From: Kribbella rubisoli
GTDB taxonomy: Bacteria; Actinomycetota; Actinomycetes; Propionibacteriales; Kribbellaceae
Direction: 5' to 3'
NCBI RefSeq assembly: GCF_004217145.1
Contig: NZ_SHKR01000004.1
Location: 1 to 64,000, forward strand
Length of the DNA: 64,000 bases
The position numbers and the translations under genes were made by a program. Positions 7,636 to 16,512 of the stretch are shown here, in pieces. The notes under the pieces were generated by a model. It had not been told where the DNA came from, did not search any database, and saw only the letters and a list, made by a program, of their open reading frames with translations. Each line of letters begins with the position of its first letter. Within the stretch, counting starts at the first letter, position 1.

Positions 7636-10446
7636 CTACTCGACCGTCGATGCGTAGGAGATCACGCCGCGGCGGATCTGATCGACGACGGAGCGCGCCG
7701 TCTTGCGCAACGCGGTGTCGCCGGCCGCGTCGGCGATCTGTTCGGTGAGGTCGATGAGTTGCTTGACCCAGCGGACGAAGTCGCCGGCCGCGAGATCCGA
7801 CTCGTACAGCACCTCGGCCAGCGAAGCACCCGACGCCCACCGGAACGCTGGCCAGCAGAAGTTCAGGTCCATCGACCGCAGGAAGTCCACCCGCATGTCC
7901 CGCTCGAGCGCGGACAGGTCCCGCCAGATCGAGCCCATCCGCTCCAGCGCTTCCCGTACGTCGCCACGCGGCAAGCGCGGTGACGTCGGCTCGTCCTTGG
8001 ACCGCGACTCGTAGACCAATGCGGCCAGACAGGCAGCCAGCTCGGGCACAGTCAGGTCGTCGAAGACACCTTGCCGCAGGCACTCGGCCGCGACCAGGTC
8101 GAGCTCGGTGTAGATCCGCGCCAGCCGATCACCGGCCTCGGTCGTCTTGTCGCCGTCGAGGTAATGCAATGCATCCAGCACCTGGCAGACGCGGTCGAAC
8201 TGGCGGGCGATCGTGTTCGTCCGCTGCTCGATCTTCCGCTGGACCTCACGGTTCTCCCGGTCGAGCCGGAAGTACCGCTCGGCCCACCGCGCATGGTCCT
8301 CGCGGTCCGAACAGCCATGGCACGGGTGTGCGCGCAACTGCGCCCGCATCTCCTGCAGCTCCGGATCGTCCGCGTGGGCAACGACATCGCGACCGCGTGA
8401 AGGCGGTCCGTCCTCGCCGAGCAGGTCGGTCCGCGTCCGCAGCACCTGCGCCAATTCGCGACGCTGCTGCGGGTTGCGCGGGTTGAACTTGCGCGGGATC
8501 CGCAGTACGCCGATCGCCTCGACCGGGGTCGGGAAGTCGATCATCGAGAGCTTCCGCACCTGCCGGTCCAACGTGAGCACCGTCGGCCGCGGACCTTCGC
8601 GCTCCGACCGCATCCCCGGGTCGAGCACGAGCGCCCAGCCCGCGCTGCGGCCGGCCGGGATCCGGATGATGTCGCCGGTCTTCAGCTTCTCGATCGACTC
8701 CTGCGCCTCGACCCTGCGGTCGAGCTTGCGCCGCTTCGAGCCGGACGCCTCGCGATCGCCGATCCGCCGGCGCAGGGCGGCGTACTCGAGGAAGTCGCCG
8801 AGGTGGCAATCGATCGACTCCTTGTACCCCTCCAGCGCCTCCGTGTTGCGCTGCACCTGCCGCGCCAGTCCGACCACGGCCTGGTCGGACTGGAACTGCG
8901 CGAACGACAACTCGAGCATGTCCCGCGCCCGCGTCCGCCCGACCTGGCGAACCAGGTTGACGGCCATGTTGTACGACGGCGAGAACGACGAGCGCAGCGG
9001 ATACGTACGAGTCGAGGCAAGACCCGCGACCTCGCGTGGATCGAACCCGGGCTGCCAGAGCACGACCGCATGACCCTCGACGTCGATCCCGCGACGCCCG
9101 GCCCGCCCGGTCAGCTGTGTGTACTCCCCCGGCGTGATGTCGACGTGCGCCTCGCCGTTCCACTTCGACAGCTTCTCGAGCACGACGGTGCGGGCCGGCA
9201 TGTTGATGCCCAGGGCAAGCGTTTCGGTGGCGAACACGACCTTGATCAGGCCACGCGCGAACAGCTCCTCGACGACTTCCTTGAACGCCGCCAACATGCC
9301 CGCGTGGTGCGCCGCGATCCCGCGGCTGAGCGCCTCGGCGAAGTCGTGGTATCCGAGGACGCCGAGGTCTTCGTCCGGCAGGTCCGCCGTCCGCTCGGCC
9401 ACCACGCGCTTGATCTCGTCGCGCTCCGACGGCTTGGTCAGCCGCAGACCGGACCGCAGGCACTGCACGACCGCATCCTCACAACCCTTGCGGGAGAAGA
9501 TGAAGAAGATTGCCGGCAGCAACGCTCCGGCGTCCAGCTCCTCGACCACATCCGAGCGGTACGGCGTGAAGTGCGACCGGGCCGGCCTGCTCTTCGGCAG
9601 GTCACGGCGCCGACGGGGTTTGCGCGAATCGTCGCGGAAGATCCGGTTGTCGTCGCGGGCGATCCGGACGAGCTGCGGATTGACCAGGTCCTTCACATCG
9701 GCCTTGACCGGTGCGTTCGCCTTCGCCGGATTGCCGGACTTGCTCGGCGCACCGACCCGCGCGGTCGGCGCCTCGCCGGCGAACAGGTCGTGCAGCCGCT
9801 TGCCCACCATCACGTGCTGGAACAGCGGCACCGGCCGCTTCTCCTCCAGCACGACGACGGTGTTGCCGCGAACCGTCTCCAGCCAGTCGCCGAACTCCTC
9901 GGCGTTGCTCACGGTCGCTGACAGGGACACCACCGAGACCGAGTCCGGCAGGTGGATCAGCACCTCTTCCCAGACCGCGCCACGGGACCGGTCGGCCAGG
10001 TAGTGCACTTCGTCCATCACGACGTACGAAAGACCGAGCAGAGTCCGCGATCCGGCGTACAGCATGTTGCGGAGGACCTCGGTGGTCATCACGACGATCG
10101 GGGCCTCGGAGTTGACCGAGTTGTCGCCGGTGAGCAGGCCGACCTTGTCCGCGCCGTAGCGACTGACGAGGTCGGCGTACTTCTGGTTGCTCAGAGCCTT
10201 GATCGGGGTGGTGTAGAAGCACTTCTGGCCGCGCTCCAGGGCCAGGTGGACGGCGAACTCGCCGACCAGCGTCTTCCCGGAGCCGGTGGGCGCTGCGACC
10301 AGCACCTGGTGACCGTCCTCGAGGGCGGCGCAGGCGCGCAACTGGAACTCGTCCAGCGCGAAGTCGTAGAGCCCCCGGAACTCCTTCACGGCCGGATGCT
10401 CCTGGTCCGAGCGAAACGAGGCGTATTTCTCGGACGGGGTGCTCAT
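7636..10446 (-). CDS. helY: HelY-type DExH-box RNA helicase (Ski2/Mtr4-like)
   Basis: 936 residues. Superfamily 2 helicase motifs: Walker A APTGSGKT at about 52-59, DEVH at about 145-148, motif III SLSAT, and the C-terminal motif VI region QLTGRAGRRGID. A long C-terminal DSHCT-type helical domain follows, as in Ski2/Mtr4 and mycobacterial HelY. It should unwind RNA in an ATP-dependent manner, probably in RNA processing or decay. ATG at 10446 is chosen over a start 8 codons upstream because homologues begin close to MSTPSEKYA. The upstream hydrolase gene ends 10 bp before it. In mycobacteria helY lies next to tatC, as nearly here. Confidence 0.9.
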   Translation of the reverse strand: MSTPSEKYASFRSDQEHPAVKEFRGLYDFALDEFQLRACAALEDGHQVLVAAPTGSGKTLVGEFAVHLALERGQKCFYTTPIKALSNQKYADLVSRYGADKVGLLTGDNSVNSEAPIVVMTTEVLRNMLYAGSRTLLGLSYVVMDEVHYLADRSRGAVWEEVLIHLPDSVSVVSLSATVSNAEEFGDWLETVRGNTVVVLEEKRPVPLFQHVMVGKRLHDLFAGEAPTARVGAPSKSGNPAKANAPVKADVKDLVNPQLVRIARDDNRIFRDDSRKPRRRRDLPKSRPARSHFTPYRSDVVEELDAGALLPAIFFIFSRKGCEDAVVQCLRSGLRLTKPSERDEIKRVVAERTADLPDEDLGVLGYHDFAEALSRGIAAHHAGMLAAFKEVVEELFARGLIKVVFATETLALGINMPARTVVLEKLSKWNGEAHVDITPGEYTQLTGRAGRRGIDVEGHAVVLWQPGFDPREVAGLASTRTYPLRSSFSPSYNMAVNLVRQVGRTRARDMLELSFAQFQSDQAVVGLARQVQRNTEALEGYKESIDCHLGDFLEYAALRRRIGDREASGSKRRKLDRRVEAQESIEKLKTGDIIRIPAGRSAGWALVLDPGMRSEREGPRPTVLTLDRQVRKLSMIDFPTPVEAIGVLRIPRKFNPRNPQQRRELAQVLRTRTDLLGEDGPPSRGRDVVAHADDPELQEMRAQLRAHPCHGCSDREDHARWAERYFRLDRENREVQRKIEQRTNTIARQFDRVCQVLDALHYLDGDKTTEAGDRLARIYTELDLVAAECLRQGVFDDLTVPELAACLAALVYESRSKDEPTSPRLPRGDVREALERMGSIWRDLSALERDMRVDFLRSMDLNFCWPAFRWASGASLAEVLYESDLAAGDFVRWVKQLIDLTEQIADAAGDTALRKTARSVVDQIRRGVISYASTVE

Positions 10447-10456
10447 GGGACCCAAT

Positions 10457-11356
10457 CTATGCGACGGCACCTACAGATTTGTCCCGGAGCCGGTTCTTGA
10501 TGAACGTTGCGGCGTGATCGAGTGACTCGTCGGCCTCGGACAGGAAGCCGGCGAAGTACTGGAACACGTGCGGGGCGCCGGCGACCACGTCGAGGCTGAC
10601 GTCCACGTCCTGCTCGGCGGCCCTGGCGACCAGGCGGAGCGAGTCGTCGAGCAGGATCTCCGCCGTACCGACCTGGACGAGCAGCGGCGGCAGGCCCTTC
10701 AGGTCGGCGAAGACCGGGCTCGCCAGCTCGTTCTTCGGGTCCGCGCCGCCCAGGTAGAACTCCGCGGACTCGGCCATGTTGGCGCGGCTGAACAGCGGGT
10801 CGTCCTCGTCCCGGCTGTCCATGCTCGGGCTCTTCAGCGAGACGTCGGTCCACGGCGACAACAGGACCGCACCCGCCGGCAGTGGCAGGCCCTCGGCCCG
10901 CGCCGCGATCATCGTCGCCAGCCCGAGCCCGCCACCGGCCGAATCGCCGACGATGACGACGTTCTGACCACTCTCGACCAGCTCCCGGTACGCCGCCAGC
11001 GCGTCGTGGATCCCGGCCGGGAAGGCATGCTCGGGGGCAAGCCGGTAGTCGAGCGACACCGCCGGTACGCCGCTACGGCGGGACAACGGCGCCGCGAGGT
11101 TCGCGCCGGTTCGCGCGGAACCGACGACGTACGAACCGCCGTGCAGGTAGAGGATGACGCCGTCCGCATCGGCGCCGTCGACGTGCACCTCCAGCGCCGG
11201 CACTCCGCCCAGCGTCCGCTCGACCAGCTTGACGTCGTCGCCGAGCGGACGACTCGCGAACAACTCGTCGAACTCGGCCCGCTGCTTCTCCGCGGTCCGC
11301 CCGAGCTCGGCCTTCTGCATCATGCCGCGTGCTGCTTCACGTTCTTCAGCGCTCAT
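10457..11356 (-). CDS. Alpha/beta hydrolase, HSL-like esterase family
   Basis: 299 residues of the hormone-sensitive-lipase esterase type. It shows the oxyanion-hole motif YLHGGSYV and the nucleophile elbow GDSAGGG. Asp and His of the triad are expected near the C-terminus, where SLDVVAGAPHVFQYF supplies a histidine. It should hydrolyse small acyl esters in the cytoplasm. AGGAG lies 10 bases upstream of the ATG. It is divergent from a MarR gene across two identical palindromes, so it is probably the regulated target. It ends 10 bp before helY, with which it may be co-transcribed. Confidence 0.85.
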   Translation of the reverse strand: MSAEEREAARGMMQKAELGRTAEKQRAEFDELFASRPLGDDVKLVERTLGGVPALEVHVDGADADGVILYLHGGSYVVGSARTGANLAAPLSRRSGVPAVSLDYRLAPEHAFPAGIHDALAAYRELVESGQNVVIVGDSAGGGLGLATMIAARAEGLPLPAGAVLLSPWTDVSLKSPSMDSRDEDDPLFSRANMAESAEFYLGGADPKNELASPVFADLKGLPPLLVQVGTAEILLDDSLRLVARAAEQDVDVSLDVVAGAPHVFQYFAGFLSEADESLDHAATFIKNRLRDKSVGAVA

Positions 11357-11377
11357 CTGTCCGTCTCCTGGTGATAG

Positions 11378-11419
11378 ATTCCGAGGAATATAGTTCTCTG
11401 CAACTACATTCCGAGGAAT
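11378..11419. promoter_or_regulatory. Duplicated ATTCCGAGGAAT operator
   Basis: Two identical 12-bp palindromes ATTCC-GA-GGAAT at 11378-11389 and 11408-11419, exactly 30 bp apart. They lie in the 71-bp gap between the divergent esterase and MarR genes. The spacing places both copies on nearly the same DNA face. The downstream copy lies just before the MarR GTG. Likely MarR binding sites controlling both genes; this is inferred from position and symmetry only. Confidence 0.65.
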
Positions 11420-11427
11420 CTAATTCC

Positions 11428-11892
11428 GTGACTGATCTCACAGCATTGTTCACGGACCTGGTCCGGTTGGAAACGCGGCTCTACAACGTGCTCGACGCGC
11501 GGCTGAAGGCGGAGCACGACCTCCCCCTCGGCCAGTTCGAGTTCCTGCGGTTCATCTCCGCGAACGGCACCTCCCGGGTCTTCGACCTGGCCCGCGCGAT
11601 GGCGATCACCGTCGGCGCCACCAGCAAGGCCGTCGACCGCCTCGAGTCCGCCGGCCGCGTCCGCCGTACTGCGAACCCCGACGACCGCCGCTCTTCACTG
11701 GTCGACCTCACCCCGCTCGGCGAACAGGCCCTCGCCGCCGCAGCCCCCACGGTGGAGGCGGAGCTCAACACCTGGGTCGGCTCGGTCCTACCAGCCGGCG
11801 TCCTCGATCAGCTCGCCACCAGCCTGTCCATGCTCAGGCAGCGCGCCGAGGCCGACCCCCGCACGGACCGCCGCGAGGTGTTCAAGACATGA
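11428..11892 (+). CDS. MarR-family transcriptional regulator
   Basis: 154 residues. Winged helix with SRVFDLARAMAITVGATSKA as helix-turn-helix and the wing NPDDRRSSLVDLTPLGEQA, which has the classic D-D-R-R signature. The GTG at 11428 is chosen: longer in-frame starts would run through the operator palindromes and the divergent promoter. It probably represses the divergent esterase gene and itself, with release by a phenolic or ester-like ligand, although no ligand is shown. A strong hairpin follows the stop immediately. Confidence 0.85.
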   Translation: MTDLTALFTDLVRLETRLYNVLDARLKAEHDLPLGQFEFLRFISANGTSRVFDLARAMAITVGATSKAVDRLESAGRVRRTANPDDRRSSLVDLTPLGEQALAAAAPTVEAELNTWVGSVLPAGVLDQLATSLSMLRQRAEADPRTDRREVFKT

Positions 11893-11939
11893 CGCAGCCG
11901 GGCTCCCTTCCCTGGTGGTCCGATGGGAGCCCGGCTGCG
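11893..11939. terminator. Bidirectional stem-loop terminator, perfect 15-bp stem
   Basis: Arms 11893-11907 (CGCAGCCGGGCTCCC) and 11925-11939 pair perfectly around a 17-base loop. It starts at the first base after the MarR stop codon and ends 13 bp from the stop of the convergent chitosanase gene. No T-run is present, which is normal for high-GC actinobacterial terminators. Confidence 0.75.
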
Positions 11940-11952
11940 CGCCTGGGGGTGA

Positions 11953-12780
11953 CTAGTTGATGTGGTACGGGTCGCCGTACACCTTCCAGCTGAGCGGGGT
12001 GTCCAGGTTGAAGTTGCCGTTCTTGAGGAAGACGCGCTGGGCGGTGTCGACCCGGCTGGTGTCGCTGTGGGCCTCCTCCTGCTTCATCGCCCACACCCGC
12101 GCGTCGAGGAACGCGTTCAGCCAGGTGGTCTCGTTGCCGCCCTGCGACGGCGGCTTCGCCTTGCCGAGCGCGCGCTTGCGGATGCCGCCGAAGCTGGTCG
12201 AGTCGTTGCCGGGACCGTGCATGACGATCGCGTCGTAGTAGCAGAACTGACCGAGCGTGCGGACCCCGTCGGACTTGCCCTGCGCCACCGCCGGGTTGAA
12301 GTACACCCGGTCGCGCTCGTCGTTCTGGCAGCCCTGGAAGGCGGTGTCCTTGGCGGCGGTCTTCCAGTCCTTGGTGTAGTTCGGGTCGAGGCCCTTGTGC
12401 GAGTCGCTGCCGTTCACCTTGCGCAGCGCCGGCAGGTACTTCGCCAGCACGTTGCCGGGCTTGCGGTCGGTGTACAGCTCGACCAGGTCGAGCATGTCGC
12501 CGGTGCCCGAGCAGAACCCGATGATGCCGGCCGTGTAGCCGCGGCCGTCGTCGATGTCCTCGATGTACTTGTACTGCGCCTTCCAGTCCAGCGACGAGTT
12601 CTCCGCGCTGCAGACGATCTCCATCGCGATCTCCTTCTTCGCGGGATCGTCGAGACCGGTCGCCTGCGTCGCGGCGTCGGCGTGCGGCGCGTAACGGGAG
12701 ATGGCCAGGCCGGCGGCGGGGACGGCCGCGAGCGACAGTCCGAGCATGAGTGCGGTCCTGCGGGTGGGGCGGTTCTCCAT
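11953..12780 (-). CDS. csn: Secreted GH46 chitosanase
   Basis: 275 residues. The signal peptide carries the twin-arginine-like TRRTALMLG at residues 6-14 and ends near ADAA. The mature part is a GH46 endo-chitosanase: Glu60 in CSAENSSLDW and Asp78 in YIEDIDDGRGYT are 18 residues apart, as are the two catalytic acids (Glu22 and Asp40) known from Streptomyces N174. It should hydrolyse beta-1,4-glucosamine bonds of chitosan outside the cell. GGAGGAG precedes the ATG. A near-palindrome 32 bp upstream is a likely operator. It is monocistronic and flanked by its own terminator. Confidence 0.92.
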   Translation of the reverse strand: MENRPTRRTALMLGLSLAAVPAAGLAISRYAPHADAATQATGLDDPAKKEIAMEIVCSAENSSLDWKAQYKYIEDIDDGRGYTAGIIGFCSGTGDMLDLVELYTDRKPGNVLAKYLPALRKVNGSDSHKGLDPNYTKDWKTAAKDTAFQGCQNDERDRVYFNPAVAQGKSDGVRTLGQFCYYDAIVMHGPGNDSTSFGGIRKRALGKAKPPSQGGNETTWLNAFLDARVWAMKQEEAHSDTSRVDTAQRVFLKNGNFNLDTPLSWKVYGDPYHIN

Positions 12781-12811
12781 GACTCCTCCGAGGGGCGTCC
12801 GAGGGCACTAA

Positions 12812-12834
12812 CTGTTAGGAAGCTTTCCTATCAG
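12812..12834. promoter_or_regulatory. Putative chitosanase operator
   Basis: CTGTTAGGAA (12812-12821), spacer GCT, TTCCTATCAG (12825-12834): ten-base arms with one mismatch. It lies 32-54 bp upstream of the chitosanase ATG. It resembles the TTAGGAA/TTCCTAA type of operator that I recall for the ROK-family repressor CsnR of Streptomyces chitosanase genes; the comparison is from memory. No ROK repressor gene is in this window. Confidence 0.5.
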
Positions 12835-12904
12835 ACGGAGGATAGAAATGAGAATACCTCGGACGTTAATGTTTTCAGCGGTTCTGGCCTTCTGAGTAGA
12901 AGGC

Positions 12905-13777
12905 TCAGGCGAACACGGTCAGCGCGCCCGGCGCGATGCCGATGTCGACCGGCAGTTGGCCCAGCGGCTCGTCATCGGCGTACGCCGTGATGCCGGGCGA
13001 CTCGATCCGGACCGAACGGCCCTGGAGCGTGCGCACCGCCGGGTGGCCGAGATGGGTTCCCTTGGAGAGCTTCGGGAACAGCTGCAGCAGGGTCAGGCGG
13101 GAGACCGGCTGGATGATCGTGACGTCCAGCAGGCCGTCGTCGATCGTGGCGCCGGCGCAGATCTGCAGTCCCCCGCCGTACGTCGGTCCGGTGCCGACCG
13201 CGACGAGCATCGCGCTCGTTTCGATCGGGTCGCCGTCGACGGTCACGACGTACTCGAGCGGGGTGAACGTGCGCAGCTCGGCCAGGGTCGCGACCGTGTA
13301 GCGGGAGCTGCCCTTCGGCCAGGACATCGCGTTGGCCCGCTTGTTCACCAGCGAGTCGAAGCCGCCGGCCACGACCGTGGTGATGAAGACGTCCTTCGCC
13401 GTGGCGAGGTCGATGGTCCGGGTCTTGCCGGCCACGACCAGGTCTGCCGCCGCGAGCGGATCCTTGAGCGGTACGCCGATGCCGCGGGCGAAGTCGTTGC
13501 CGGTGCCGGCCGGGATGACGCCGAACGGCATCCCCGAATTCGCGAGCACCTGTGCGCCGAGGTGGACCGTCCCGTCGCCGCCGATCAGCGCGACCGCATC
13601 CGCCCCGGACGCGACCACCTCGCCGGCGATCCGGCCGACGTCCTCGGCGCAGGTCGTGGCATGAACGTCGACCGTCAGCCCGGCCGCAGCCAGCCGATCC
13701 CGAACCAGCGGCGCAATCCGCGCACCCAAGCCGCGACCGCTGGTGGGGTTGACCACCAGCGCGATCCGTCGACTCAT
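12905..13777 (-). CDS. Diacylglycerol / lipid kinase (YegS/DagK family)
   Basis: 290 residues. The N-terminus has the family opening RRIALVVNPTSGRG, and the nucleotide-binding GGDGTVH follows near residue 70, with GVIPAGTGNDFARG after it. These are the hallmarks of the DAGK catalytic domain. It phosphorylates diacylglycerol or a related lipid, feeding it back into phospholipid synthesis. ATG at 13777 shares one base with the tatC TGA stop (TGATG), so it is translationally coupled to tatC. The gene ends in a gap carrying the chitosanase operator. Confidence 0.85.
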   Translation of the reverse strand: MSRRIALVVNPTSGRGLGARIAPLVRDRLAAAGLTVDVHATTCAEDVGRIAGEVVASGADAVALIGGDGTVHLGAQVLANSGMPFGVIPAGTGNDFARGIGVPLKDPLAAADLVVAGKTRTIDLATAKDVFITTVVAGGFDSLVNKRANAMSWPKGSSRYTVATLAELRTFTPLEYVVTVDGDPIETSAMLVAVGTGPTYGGGLQICAGATIDDGLLDVTIIQPVSRLTLLQLFPKLSKGTHLGHPAVRTLQGRSVRIESPGITAYADDEPLGQLPVDIGIAPGALTVFA

Positions 13778-14595
13778 CAATCAGCCAGGAGTTCGTCGCT
13801 GCGGGCCTTGCGGCGTTTGTCGTTGATCCGCGCGATCACCTCGGAGGCGAAGAACAGGACGCACATCGGGAACGCCAGCAGACACATCGTGAACGGGTCA
13901 CCGGACGGCGTCGCCACCGCGGCGAACACGAAGATCACCAGGATGATGTACGGCCGGAACTTGGACAGAGCGCTCGCCGGCAGCACACCCACCATGTTGA
14001 GCAGGACGACCACCAACGGGATCAGGAACGCGATGCCGAACACCAGCAACGTCCGGATCACGAAGTCCAGGTACTTGCCGAGCTCGATCAGGTTCTGCAC
14101 CTGGTCCGGAGTGAAGCCGAGCAGGATCTGGATGCCCTTCGGCAGCGTCCAGTAACCGAGTGCGATACCCGTGGCGAACAGCGGTGCGGCGATCGCGGCG
14201 AACAGGTACGCCCACTTCTTCTCGCTCCGGTGCAGACCCGGCGCGATGAATGCCCACAGCTGGAACAACCAGATCGGCCCGGCGACAACCAGGCCGAGCA
14301 GGGCCGACACCTTGATCCGGAACGTCAGCGGGTCGCCGACGCCCTGGAAGGTGAGCTGTGGCTTGAGGCCCCGGTTCTCCGCGAACGGCTTCACGGCCGT
14401 CTCGAACGGGTGTTTCAGGATCTCCAGCGCCTGGTAGTAGATGAACCAGGCCGCGATCGTGCACACCACGATCGCGAGCACGCTGATGAGCAGCCGGTTA
14501 CGGAGCTCGACGATGTGCTCGCGCAGGGTCATGCGACCCTCGGGGTCTTTCGGGTGGCGGTCCTGTTTGTCCTTCCGCCGCCCGAACTTCACCAT
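13777..14595 (-). CDS. tatC: Sec-independent (Tat) translocase subunit TatC
   Basis: About 272 residues with six hydrophobic segments and the TatC signature region RMTLREHIVELRNRL near residue 25, which contacts twin-arginine signals. It is the receptor of the Tat pathway exporting folded proteins. The tail ends in a basic stretch (INDKRRKARSDELL). The ATG at 14595 is used; a GTG two codons upstream is possible. TatA ends 22 bp upstream, and the lipid kinase start overlaps the stop. At least two nearby proteins (serine hydrolase, chitosanase) carry Tat-like signals. Confidence 0.93.
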   Translation of the reverse strand: MVKFGRRKDKQDRHPKDPEGRMTLREHIVELRNRLLISVLAIVVCTIAAWFIYYQALEILKHPFETAVKPFAENRGLKPQLTFQGVGDPLTFRIKVSALLGLVVAGPIWLFQLWAFIAPGLHRSEKKWAYLFAAIAAPLFATGIALGYWTLPKGIQILLGFTPDQVQNLIELGKYLDFVIRTLLVFGIAFLIPLVVVLLNMVGVLPASALSKFRPYIILVIFVFAAVATPSGDPFTMCLLAFPMCVLFFASEVIARINDKRRKARSDELLAD

Positions 14596-14617
14596 CGACA
14601 CAGGTGCGTCGTTCGGC

Positions 14618-14908
14618 TCAGTTGGCGGTGTGGGTCGGCGGCAGGCCGTCGCCCGGCGCCTGGCCGTTCACCTGGTTCGGCTGCGCGGCCTGGGCCTGCG
14701 GGGCCGGCTGCTGCGCCGGGGGCTGCGAGGCCTCCTGGGTCAGTTCCCCGTCCTTCTTCTTGGGGCCGACCTCCTCCTCCCAGATCTTCTTCGACTTGCC
14801 GAGCTGCTTCACCAGGGCCGGCAGCTTCGCCGATCCGAACAGCAGCACGACGATCGCGAGGATGACGAGCCACTCTGCGCCTTGGGGCATACCGAGGAGC
14901 GGTGCCAT
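14618..14908 (-). CDS. tatA: Tat translocase pore subunit TatA
   Basis: 96 residues. One N-terminal membrane helix (AEWLVILAIVVLLFG) ends in the conserved FG, followed by the amphipathic helix SAKLPALVKQLGKS. A disordered tail rich in Gln, Ala and Pro follows. The ATG at 14908 has AGGGAG 8 bases upstream and gives the standard TatA length; upstream in-frame starts would add an unneeded 8 residues. It oligomerises with TatC to move folded substrates across the membrane. Confidence 0.92.
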   Translation of the reverse strand: MAPLLGMPQGAEWLVILAIVVLLFGSAKLPALVKQLGKSKKIWEEEVGPKKKDGELTQEASQPPAQQPAPQAQAAQPNQVNGQAPGDGLPPTHTAN

Positions 14909-14965
14909 GTCGATCTCCCTTTCCAACATCAACTCGAAGCTCGAGCCTGAGTTCGTGGCCGAATA

Positions 14966-15157
14966 CTACGCCGGAGCGTGCGCTTCCTCGCGGGTCTGTC
15001 CAGACCCGGCCGTGGACTGCGCAGCATCCAGCTTGGACTGGGCGGCGACCAACTCACGCGTCAGTGCCTTGGCCTGGCCCCAGAGCTTCTTCGCGAGCAG
15101 GGCGAGGACAAGCGTCCACACCGCCACCACCACGAGGAAGAGCAGGAACCAGAACAT
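14966..15157 (-). CDS. Small single-pass membrane protein
   Basis: 63 residues: an N-terminal membrane helix (FWFLLFLVVVAVWTLVLALL), a basic KKLWGQAKAL stretch, then a short charged Ala/Glu-rich tail. Topologically it resembles TatA/B-like proteins, but there is no FG motif at the helix end. It sits 57 bp upstream of tatA on the same strand, so it may be co-transcribed. The ATG at 15157 places the start just before the helix. Its function is unknown. Confidence 0.6.
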   Translation of the reverse strand: MFWFLLFLVVVAVWTLVLALLAKKLWGQAKALTRELVAAQSKLDAAQSTAGSGQTREEAHAPA

Positions 15158-15321
15158 ACCCAGGAGCCTAGCCGGTTCTCGGCTATCGCCCACGCCCGCC
15201 GGGGCGTCTGCGCGGACAACGGTGTCGGAACGTGATGGTAAAACCGAGTGTCCCCGCCGCGTGACAGCGCGGGACAGCTGGTACGACAACGGCTTGGGAT
15301 CGGGTCGGCAAGGGAGCAAGG

Positions 15322-16512
15322 ATGGCGCGGATCGGCGTCGATGAGCGGCGGGCTCGGCTCGGGCGGAGGCATCGGCTCGGGGCAGGCTGCCAGGCGGCCG
15401 ACCCGGTGGAGGCGGCCGCGTCGATGGTCGCGCTGCACGCCACGGATCCGGCCACTGTGCACCTGAGCGTCGCCGCGCGCGTGCCAGGGAGTGATGTTGC
15501 AGGCACGGAGCGTGCGCTGTACGACGATCGCTCGCTGATCCGGATGCTCGGCATGCGCCGTACGGTCTTCGTCGTACCGACGCCGTTCGCCCCTGTGGTG
15601 CAGGCGGCTTGCACGGACGACATCGCGGTCAAGCAGCGGAAGCTGCTGGTCAAGCACCTCAACGAGGCCGGTGTCGCAGAGGACGCAGAGGCGTGCGGGC
15701 GCTGGCTTGCTGCAGTCGAGGAGTCGACCGCCACCGCACTGGCGCTGCGTGGGTCTGCGACGGCGCAGGAGCTGTCCGCGGACGAGCCGAGGCTGCGGAC
15801 CAGGCTGAGTATGGCGGCCGGGAAGACGTACGCCGCCCAGCCGTATGTGACCAGCCGCGTGTTGTTCCAGCTCTCCGCGGAGGGACGGATCGTGCGTGGA
15901 CGGCCGCTGGGGACGTGGCTGAGCGGACAGCACCAATGGTCCCCTTCTGCCGACTGGCTGCCCGGTGGGCTCGGTGACAGACCGGCGGCGGAGGAAGCGC
16001 GGGTCATGCTCGCGCGGGCGTGGTTGTCGTCGTTCGGCCCCGGTACGGCGGCTGACCTGCAGTGGTGGGCCGGCTGGACAGGCGGACAGACGAAGAAGGC
16101 ACTGGCGGCGGTCGAGGCGGTCGCCGTGGATCTGGACGGTCAGGTGGGCTACGTGCTGCCCGGCGACGAGGCGCCCGAAGTACCGGTCGAGCCGTGGGTA
16201 GCGTTCCTCCCCGGCCTGGATCCGACGCCGATGGGCTGGAAGGAGCGTGACTGGTTCCTCGGTCCGCACAAGTCCAAGCTCTTCGACAACACCGGCAACA
16301 TCGGCCCGACGATCTGGGCCGACGGCCGCATCATCGGCGGCTGGGGCCAGCCCGAGTCCGGCGAGGTCCGCTACGAACTCCTCGAGGACGTCGGCGCCGA
16401 CACCGCTGCCCTGGTCGCCTCCGAAGCATCCCGCTGGACCACCTGGCTAGCCGGCGTCCGCGTCACCCCTCGCTTCCGCTCCCCCTTGGAGAAGCAACTC
16501 AGCCAGGGTTAG
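15322..16512 (+). CDS. Winged-helix DNA-binding protein, YcaQ/AlkZ-related (HTH_42)
   Basis: 396 residues of the winged-helix DNA-binding domain family that includes the crosslink-repair DNA glycosylases AlkZ and YcaQ. The tandem winged-helix pattern and the C-terminal PWVAFLPGLDPTPMGWKERDW block followed by GNIGPTIWADGRIIGGW are typical. I cannot confirm the catalytic Gln motif, so glycosylase activity is uncertain. It may act on damaged DNA, or be a regulator. It is divergent from the small membrane gene and convergent with pafC; its TAG stop overlaps the TAA stop of pafC by 3-4 bp. Confidence 0.75.
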   Translation: MARIGVDERRARLGRRHRLGAGCQAADPVEAAASMVALHATDPATVHLSVAARVPGSDVAGTERALYDDRSLIRMLGMRRTVFVVPTPFAPVVQAACTDDIAVKQRKLLVKHLNEAGVAEDAEACGRWLAAVEESTATALALRGSATAQELSADEPRLRTRLSMAAGKTYAAQPYVTSRVLFQLSAEGRIVRGRPLGTWLSGQHQWSPSADWLPGGLGDRPAAEEARVMLARAWLSSFGPGTAADLQWWAGWTGGQTKKALAAVEAVAVDLDGQVGYVLPGDEAPEVPVEPWVAFLPGLDPTPMGWKERDWFLGPHKSKLFDNTGNIGPTIWADGRIIGGWGQPESGEVRYELLEDVGADTAALVASEASRWTTWLAGVRVTPRFRSPLEKQLSQG

